From Myxococcales bacterium (lineage in GTDB: Bacteria > Myxococcota > Polyangia > Nannocystales > Nannocystaceae), in NCBI GenBank assembly GCA_016793465.1, contig JAEUJW010000053.1:124001-188000 (forward strand): a stretch of 64,000 bases of DNA, in the 5' to 3' direction. A program made the translations under genes and the position numbers. This document shows, one piece after another, positions 58,585-64,000 of the stretch; position 1 is the stretch's first letter; each line of letters begins with the position of its first letter. The notes below the pieces were generated by a model. That model saw nothing but the letters and a program-made list of their open reading frames with translations. It did no database searches and was not told the origin of the DNA.

Positions 58585-59595
58585 TCACGCCGGGAGGGCG
58601 CAGTAGCCGATGTTCTCCTGCCCGGGAGGGGCGGTGCCCTCCTCGTAGTAGGGGTTGCACACGCCGCCGGCGATCATGCAGTCGGCGTCGGCGGTCGGGC
58701 TGGTGAGGTCGCAGAACGGCTCGCAGCAGCCCGACGAGGCCGGGTCGCACTCGTTGGCGGCGGTCGAGTTGAGGCAGATGAGGCCCGGGTCGCACGAGTT
58801 GGCGTACTCGCACGGGTCGTGCTGCTGGCCCTCTTCACCCGAGGCGTCGAGCACGCACAGGAAGCCGTCGCTCGAGGGGTTGCCGATGCACACGTCGTCG
58901 GCCATCGCGCAGTCCTGCTGCAGCGGGTCGCACGAGTCGAGGCAGAGGTTGAGCACGCCGTCGTTGTAGATGGCGCAGGTCTTGCCCGCGTCGTCGCAGC
59001 TCGCCGCCTCCGGGGTGCCCTTGCACAGGGCCACGCACGAGCCGATGTTCTCGGCGTTGGTGTCCCAGCAGTACGAGCCGAGGTCGCAGTCGTCGATGCC
59101 GCTGACGCCGTTGCCCTCGACGGTGCACTCGTCGCCGGGCTGCTTGGGGTTCTCGGCGACCGGCACGCACTTCAGCGAGTCCCACGAGTTGCCGCCGTTG
59201 GCCGCGTAGGCCGAGCACTTCTGGCCCGGGGGGCAGTCCTGCGCCCAGTTGTCGCACTCGATCATGCCGCCCGGCATGTCGCTCTCGACGATGAAGGTGC
59301 CGCCGGCGGTGGTGCCGGACGGGTCGCCGGACGGGTCGCCCGAGGGGTCGCCCGAGGGGTCGCCCGAGGTCATCGGCATGCTCGACACGTTGGTGGTCGG
59401 GCTGCTGGTACCGGACTCCTCGCCCTCGCTGGTCGGCGTGCCGCTCTCCGAGTTGCTGTCGCTGCTCGGGTCGCTCGAAGGACCGTTGTTGGTGTTATTC
59501 GTGTTGTTGGTGCCCTCGCCAGAGGACTTGTCGTCGCCGCAGCCGAAGACCAGCGCGCTACAGACCAGGCTCGAAACTAAAAATGACCGCATCAT
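58585..59595 (-). CDS. Cys-rich lipoprotein, tandem paralogue 1
   Basis: 336 residues, family not recognised. Lipobox SALVFGC (Cys about 19) followed by a stalk with TNNTNNTNN and the repeat SGDP four to five times (12-bp DNA repeat near 59329-59370). The folded part has about 25 cysteines in a regular pattern (DCPPGQKCSAYA, DCDLGSYCWDTNAENIGSC, CDPLQQDCAMADDVC, GCCEPFCD). AAGGA lies 8 bases before ATG59595. It is clearly homologous to the next gene over its whole length, with the most similar part in the Cys-rich region. Probably surface-exposed; the function is unknown. Confidence 0.82.
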   Translation of the reverse strand: MMRSFLVSSLVCSALVFGCGDDKSSGEGTNNTNNTNNGPSSDPSSDSNSESGTPTSEGEESGTSSPTTNVSSMPMTSGDPSGDPSGDPSGDPSGTTAGGTFIVESDMPGGMIECDNWAQDCPPGQKCSAYAANGGNSWDSLKCVPVAENPKQPGDECTVEGNGVSGIDDCDLGSYCWDTNAENIGSCVALCKGTPEAASCDDAGKTCAIYNDGVLNLCLDSCDPLQQDCAMADDVCIGNPSSDGFLCVLDASGEEGQQHDPCEYANSCDPGLICLNSTAANECDPASSGCCEPFCDLTSPTADADCMIAGGVCNPYYEEGTAPPGQENIGYCALPA

Positions 59596-59807
59596 GGGTG
59601 TCCTTGGGTGCCGATCCGGCGGGTTGTTTGAAATGGCGGAGCCGCCAGGTGTTTTTGAGACTTACAAATCTTCCCTCGCGATCGCAAACACTTTTTACCG
59701 CGCGCCTGAAACTTTCCCCCAGGTAGGCCCCACGCCCGGCGCCGGGGGCCCCACACCGCAGCACCCCCGGAGCCGCACGGGCAGGCCCTCGGGGCCTGAA
59801 TTGGCGG

Positions 59808-59838
59808 CGGCCGCCCTCCCCTGCGGAAGCGGCGGCCG
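59808..59838. terminator. Second copy of the GGCCGCC hairpin
   Basis: CGGCCGCC (59808-59815) and GGCGGCCG (59831-59838) around CTCCCCTGCGGAAGC. It lies at the 3' end of the second paralogue exactly as 58537-58568 lies at the 3' end of the first, so it was probably duplicated with the gene. Confidence 0.6.
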
Positions 59839-59874
59839 TCGGCTCGCACGAGGTGGCTGCAGCCACAGCGAGCG

Positions 59875-60864
59875 TCACATGGGGATCGCGCACACGCCGA
59901 CGTTGATGTAGTCCGGCGGGGCCATGCCCTCCTCGAACCACGGCACGCAGCCCTGGCCCATGCCGGTGCACTGCGAGTCGGGGTCCGGCGCGCTCAGGTC
60001 GCAGAACGGCTCGCAGCAGCCCGACGAGGCCGGGTCGCACTCCGAGGCCGCGGTCGAGTTGACGCACGCGAGGCCGCTGTCGCACGCGTTGGCGAACTCG
60101 CACGGGTCGTGCTGCTGGCCCTCTTCGCCCGAGGCGTCGAGCACGCACAGGAACGCGTCGTTGGTCGGGATGCACAGGTCGTCCGCCATCGAGCAGTCCT
60201 GCTGCAGCGGGTCGCACGCCTCGAGGCACAGGTTCAAGACGCCCTGGTTGACGACCGCGCACACGAAGCCCGACTCGCAGGTCGGCGCCTCCGGCGTGCC
60301 GGTGCACAGCGCCACGCAGTACCCGACGTTCTCCGCGTTGGTGTCCCAGCAGTACGAGCCGAGGTCGCAGTCGTCGAGGCCGCTCACGCCGTTGCCCTCG
60401 ACCGTGCACGCGTCGCCCGGCTGCTTGGGGTTCTCGGCGACCGGCACGCACTTGGTGGCGTTCCACGAGTTGCCGCCGCCCTCGGCGTAGGCCGAACACT
60501 TCTGGCCGTCGGGGCAGTCCTGGGCGAACACGTCGCACTCCGTCGAGGGGCCGCCGCCGTCGGTCGGCACGATGAACGTCGTCCCGGGGCCATCATCGGT
60601 GGTCGCCGGCGTGCTCGGGTTGCTGCCGTTGCTGGTCGCGTCGTTGGTCGTGTCGGTGCCCGGGTCCGAGCCGCCGACGCCGGTCGTCGGGTTGGCGCCG
60701 CCGGTCTCCGACTGGCCCGCGCCGGTCTCCTCCGCGGAGTTGCCGGACGGGTTGTTGGTCGGGTTGTTGGTCGCGTTCCCCGTCGGGTCGCCCTTGCCGT
60801 CGTCTCCACAGCCCAGGACCAGCGCACCGCATACCAGGCTCGTACAAAACAGTGTTCTCAGCAT
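59875..60864 (-). CDS. Cys-rich lipoprotein, tandem paralogue 2
   Basis: 329 residues from ATG60864, chosen because the signal peptide LRTLFCTSLVCGALVLGC starts there (lipobox Cys about 19); the open frame extends 36 codons upstream without support. Stalk rich in N/T/G/P with TNNPTNNPSGN, then the same cysteine pattern as the neighbour (DCPDGQKCSAYA, DCDLGSYCWDTNAENVGYC, CDPLQQDCSMADDLC, GCCEPFCDLS). Identical stretches such as CVPVAENPKQPGD and VLDASGEEGQQHDPCE show recent tandem duplication. Function unknown; probably surface-located. Confidence 0.82.
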   Translation of the reverse strand: MLRTLFCTSLVCGALVLGCGDDGKGDPTGNATNNPTNNPSGNSAEETGAGQSETGGANPTTGVGGSDPGTDTTNDATSNGSNPSTPATTDDGPGTTFIVPTDGGGPSTECDVFAQDCPDGQKCSAYAEGGGNSWNATKCVPVAENPKQPGDACTVEGNGVSGLDDCDLGSYCWDTNAENVGYCVALCTGTPEAPTCESGFVCAVVNQGVLNLCLEACDPLQQDCSMADDLCIPTNDAFLCVLDASGEEGQQHDPCEFANACDSGLACVNSTAASECDPASSGCCEPFCDLSAPDPDSQCTGMGQGCVPWFEEGMAPPDYINVGVCAIPM

Positions 60865-61003
60865 CTCGTGTCCCCCGTAGTAAATGCTCGCCCAGGCCCC
60901 TCGGGCCGCTTCGTTCGCTTCGGTGGTCTTTGAGTTGCGAAAGACCCGGCGCGAACCCGGGCAGAATTGCATAACGCGTGTTTCGTACGCAACTACTTAA
61001 ATG

Positions 61004-61043
61004 AAAAAAGCGGGAATAGTCGGCCGAGGCCGACCACTCCCGC
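61004..61043 (-). terminator. Intrinsic terminator of the glutamate dehydrogenase gene
   Basis: On the minus strand GCGGGAGTGGTCGGCC, loop TC, GGCCGACTATTCCCGC (two mismatched positions in a 16-base stem), then six T (61009-61004). A strong factor-independent terminator 19 bases after the stop codon. Confidence 0.92.
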
Positions 61044-61061
61044 CTCACACCTCCGGGGCGC

Positions 61062-64000
61062 TCACGCGCCGAGCAAGAGCCCGCGCAGGTGCTGGTCGAG
61101 CATGACGATGCCCGGGATCGTGACGCCGCTCTCCAGGTTCGCGGTCGCCTGCTGGCGCACGAACTCGAGGCCGTAGCGCTGCAGCATGCCCGGGACGTCG
61201 TCGCCCTCGACCAGCCGCACCATCTTGCTGAGGTGCACGTCGAGCTGGCGCGACAGCGCCTTGGCCGCCGGCCCGTCCCACGGCGAGGTCGAGACCGTCT
61301 TGCCGAGCGCCTCCTGCAGCGCCGGGATGTGCATCTCGGCCGAGATCTGCAGGCGGATGCGCAGCAGGTCGAGCGGCTCGCGCCCGGTCTCGTGGGCCAT
61401 GCGCAGCGACTCCAGCACGTCCGTGAAGTACATGAGCCCGGCCACCCGCGTGGCCAGCGGCTTGGGGAACCCGCCGGCCTCGAACTCCAGCACCTGGGCC
61501 GCGAGCTGGGTGACCTGGCTCGGCCGCAGCGCCTCGGAGATGCGCCCGAGCAGGTCGCGCGCCCGCTCGACGGTCTTCTGGTCGTACGGCAGCGCGGTCT
61601 TGCGGTCGAGCAGGTCGTAGGTCGCCTCCTCGAGCGCGCCCTCGATGATGCTCATGGCCCGGTAGACCGACTCCTGGCGCTGCTTGTCCTCGCAGGCGTA
61701 GAGGTCGCGGCGGATCGACTCGACGTCGCCGGCCTGGGCCGCGCTCATGTAGCCCTCGGCGATGTCCCGCGCGCTGCGCCGGGTGCTCGCCAGCAGCTCG
61801 GGGAAGAACGTCGCGCCGGCGTTGTCGATGATGCGGTTGACGACCATCGTCGTGGCGATCTCCCGGCGCAGCAGGTGGGTCTGCACCGCCTCGCCCGCCG
61901 ACTCGACGATCACCGCCGGGAAGTACTCGCGGACCATGCGCTCGGTCAGGCCGTCGGACAGCGGCTCCTGCTCGAGCAGCGCGCGGTAGACGTACATCTT
62001 CGAGTAGGCGCACAGCGCCGAGGCGTCGCACTTGTGCAGGCCCCCGCCCTTGCGCGAGCGGATGGCCAGCTCGTCCTCGGTCGGCAAGCCGAAGGTGTCG
62101 GGGTTGAACGGCACCTTCTGCACGAGGTACGTCAGCGTCCGGCTGTAGCGGTACACGTCCTTGCGGCTGCGCCGCACGTCGAAGCTGACCATCCGGCTCT
62201 GCGAGCGGTTGTTGGCCAGCACCGCCTCGCACACGTCGTTCTCCGCCTCGCGCAGCAGCGCGTTGCGGACCTCGCGGGTGCACGCCCCCGAGGCCAGCAG
62301 CGGCGCGAACAGGATCTTGATGTTGACCTCGTGGTCCGAGGTGTCGACGCCGCCCGAGTTGTCGAGGAACGAGGTGTAGTTCTGCCCGCCGAGCTTGGCG
62401 AAGCCGACGCGCCCGCGGTCGGTGATCGAGAGGTTGGCGCCCTCGCTGAGCACGCGGCAGCGCAGCTGGTTCGAGTTGACCCGCACCGCGTCGTTGGCCT
62501 TGTCGCCGACGTCGGCGTGGGTCTCGTCCTTGCTCTTCACGTAGGTGCCGATGCCGCCCATCCAGCACAGGTCGACCTTCAGGGTCAGGATGGCCCGGAT
62601 CGCGTCCTCGCCGCTGACCGTCTGGTCGGGCCCGAAGCCGAGCAGCACCCGCGCCTCGGGCGCCAGCTCGAGCGACTTGGCGTTGCGCATGAACACCCCG
62701 CCGCCCCTCGACAGCGCCTCGGCCTTGTAGTCGGTCCACTGCGAGCGCGGCAGGTTGAACAGCCGCTCGCGCTCGACGAACGACGTCTCCGGGTCCGGAT
62801 CCGGGTCGACGAACACGTGCACGTGGTTGAAGGCCGCCAGCAGCTTGACCGTGCGGCTGCGCAGGAGGCCGTTGCCGAACACGTCGCCGCTCATGTCGCC
62901 GACGCCGACCGCGGTGATCGTGTCGGTCTCGGGGTCGATGCCGAGCTCGCGGAAGCAGCGCTTGGTCGTCTCCCACGCGCCGCGGGCGGTGATGCCGGTC
63001 TCCTTGTGGTCGAACCCGTTGGAGCCGCCCGAGGCGAACGCGTCGTCGAGCCAGAAGTGGTGACGCATGCTGATCGCGTTGGCGGCGTCCGACAGGTGGG
63101 CGGTGCCCTTGTCGGCCGCGACCACCAGGTACGGGTCGGGGCCCTCGGTGTGGAGGATGCCCTCCGGGGTGACCGGCTTGCCGTCGACCACGTTGTCGGT
63201 GACCGAGCCGAGCGCCTCGATGAACACCTCGTAGTAGCGGTCGCCGGCGGCCCGCAGCTCGTTGCGGTCCTGCGGCGGCTGGCGCAGCACGAACCCGCCC
63301 TTGGCCCCGACCGGCACGATCAGCACGTTCTTGACCATCTGCGTGGCCATGAGCCCGTGGATCTCGGTGCGGAAGTCGTCGAGGCGGTCGCTGAAGCGGA
63401 TGCCGCCGCGGGCGACCTTGCCGCCGCGCAGGTGCACGCCCTCGAGGTCGGGGTGGTAGACCCAGATCTCGCGCAGCGGCTTGGGCTCGGGCCCGAACGG
63501 GATCTTCTGGGCGTCGAACTTGAACGCCATCGCCGGCGTCTCGCTGCGCTTGCTGCCCGGGGCCGCGGCCTTGAGGATGAACGCGTTGGTCCGCACGGTC
63601 GCGCGGACCACGTCCGCGACCGCCTTGAACACCCGGTCGGCGGTGTAGTCGACCACGTCGCGCAGCTCCTGCTCGAGCTGCTTGTCGGCGACCTCGGCGA
63701 GCTGCTCGTTGGCGACGCTCGGGTCGAACCGCGAGCCCAGCCAGGCGACCAGCGACTGCGTGACCGTCGGGTGGGCGACCAGCACCGAGCGCAGCAGGTC
63801 GGTCTGGTAGGGCGCGCGCACCTGGTGGAGGTAGGCCACGTAGGCCCGCAGGATCTCGACCTCGGTGGCCGTCATCGTCGTCGAGACGATCAGCTGGTTG
63901 AGCCCGTCGCGGCCCATGGTGCCGGCGAACACCGAGCGCAGCGCGTTGCGGATCTCGTCCTTGCGCGCGATGATCGCGGGGATCCGCTCGGGCCGCACGT
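61062..64000 (-). CDS. gdhB: NAD-dependent glutamate dehydrogenase, large (GDH180-type), C-terminal part
   Basis: About 979 residues are in the window and the frame runs off the right edge, so the N-terminal ACT/regulatory region is missing. GGKVARGGIRFSDRLDDFRT, EIHGLMATQMVKNV and LIVPVGAKGGFVL (catalytic Lys) are the signatures of the large tetrameric NAD-GDH family (about 1500-1650 residues). GVGDMSGDVFGNGLL, SEGANLSITDRGRVGFA and the long C-terminal helical domain also fit. It oxidatively deaminates glutamate to 2-oxoglutarate and ammonia, suiting growth on amino acids. The stop TGA at 61064-61062 is followed by a strong terminator. Antisense open frames within it are shadows. Confidence 0.94.
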   Translation of the reverse strand, partial: VRPERIPAIIARKDEIRNALRSVFAGTMGRDGLNQLIVSTTMTATEVEILRAYVAYLHQVRAPYQTDLLRSVLVAHPTVTQSLVAWLGSRFDPSVANEQLAEVADKQLEQELRDVVDYTADRVFKAVADVVRATVRTNAFILKAAAPGSKRSETPAMAFKFDAQKIPFGPEPKPLREIWVYHPDLEGVHLRGGKVARGGIRFSDRLDDFRTEIHGLMATQMVKNVLIVPVGAKGGFVLRQPPQDRNELRAAGDRYYEVFIEALGSVTDNVVDGKPVTPEGILHTEGPDPYLVVAADKGTAHLSDAANAISMRHHFWLDDAFASGGSNGFDHKETGITARGAWETTKRCFRELGIDPETDTITAVGVGDMSGDVFGNGLLRSRTVKLLAAFNHVHVFVDPDPDPETSFVERERLFNLPRSQWTDYKAEALSRGGGVFMRNAKSLELAPEARVLLGFGPDQTVSGEDAIRAILTLKVDLCWMGGIGTYVKSKDETHADVGDKANDAVRVNSNQLRCRVLSEGANLSITDRGRVGFAKLGGQNYTSFLDNSGGVDTSDHEVNIKILFAPLLASGACTREVRNALLREAENDVCEAVLANNRSQSRMVSFDVRRSRKDVYRYSRTLTYLVQKVPFNPDTFGLPTEDELAIRSRKGGGLHKCDASALCAYSKMYVYRALLEQEPLSDGLTERMVREYFPAVIVESAGEAVQTHLLRREIATTMVVNRIIDNAGATFFPELLASTRRSARDIAEGYMSAAQAGDVESIRRDLYACEDKQRQESVYRAMSIIEGALEEATYDLLDRKTALPYDQKTVERARDLLGRISEALRPSQVTQLAAQVLEFEAGGFPKPLATRVAGLMYFTDVLESLRMAHETGREPLDLLRIRLQISAEMHIPALQEALGKTVSTSPWDGPAAKALSRQLDVHLSKMVRLVEGDDVPGMLQRYGLEFVRQQATANLESGVTIPGIVMLDQHLRGLLLGA

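Overview
This 64 kb window comes from a very GC-rich bacterial chromosome that looks like a deltaproteobacterium-type myxobacterium, most probably close to Nannocystis and relatives. I infer this from three things. Many putative lipoproteins carry Thr/Ser/Asp/Gly-rich stalks followed by Myxococcus-type cysteine repeats (CGDGxxxxxExCDDGN). There are two large eukaryote-like Ser/Thr kinases and an AgmX/PglI-type TonB-like lipoprotein. The intergenic DNA is rich in palindromic and tandem repeats. The assignment is an inference, since no rRNA is present.

Layout. 1-1634: the end of a bifunctional beta-oxidation protein followed by the thiolase fadA. 1635-2570: a long intergenic region with an orphan intrinsic terminator and a probable small RNA. 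2571-9684: a secreted M4 protease, an AT-rich island, a coupled set of three small genes, an amino-acid permease, and a divergent L-Ala-D/L-Glu-type epimerase. 9825-19426: a 1300-residue kinase/ATPase, homoserine dehydrogenase, an envelope protein and a large beta-propeller lipoprotein. 19697-27404: one minus-strand run of six genes with overlapping or abutting ends. It starts with an Mpl murein-recycling ligase fused to a GNAT acetyltransferase, followed by NuoJ-, K-, L-, M- and N-like membrane proteins in which most of the known proton-relay residues are replaced. 27599-33318: PilZ protein, DUF2058 protein, tRNA-His, a large membrane protein, a HigBA toxin-antitoxin pair with a clear promoter/operator, and ftsW. 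33675-42473: envelope protein, S-formylglutathione hydrolase, lipoproteins, endonuclease III, glyoxalase I, phosphoglucose isomerase and a MATE exporter, with two inverted copies of a dispersed multi-hairpin repeat (about 290 bp) at 34908-35201 and 42500-42786. 43040-52756: a PAS-STAS sensor, mtnA, a DUF1554 lipoprotein, a PEGA protein coupled to a second kinase, and lysA. 52757-53381: no conventional gene, but a strong candidate for a large structured RNA with its own promoter, a closing helix, a terminator and an embedded 26-codon reading frame. 53382-58509: ribA and a catalytically degenerate Fic protein, then a partial dcw cluster (rsmH-ftsL-ftsI). 58585-60864: a tandem pair of paralogous lipoproteins. 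61062-64000: the 3' part of a large NAD-dependent glutamate dehydrogenase.

Genes that belong together: fatty-acid oxidation (left edge); peptidoglycan synthesis and recycling (epimerase, Mpl, ftsW, lysA, rsmH-ftsL-ftsI); glutathione-dependent aldehyde detoxification (fghA, gloA); aspartate-family amino acids (hom, lysA); and a large surface-lipoprotein complement.

The features most worth a second look are the structured RNA near 52.9-53.3 kb, the residue-depleted complex-I-like membrane module coupled to Mpl-GNAT, the covarying dispersed hairpin element, the 14-bp GGACAGGT repeats inside membrane-protein genes, and a recurring leaderless promoter layout.
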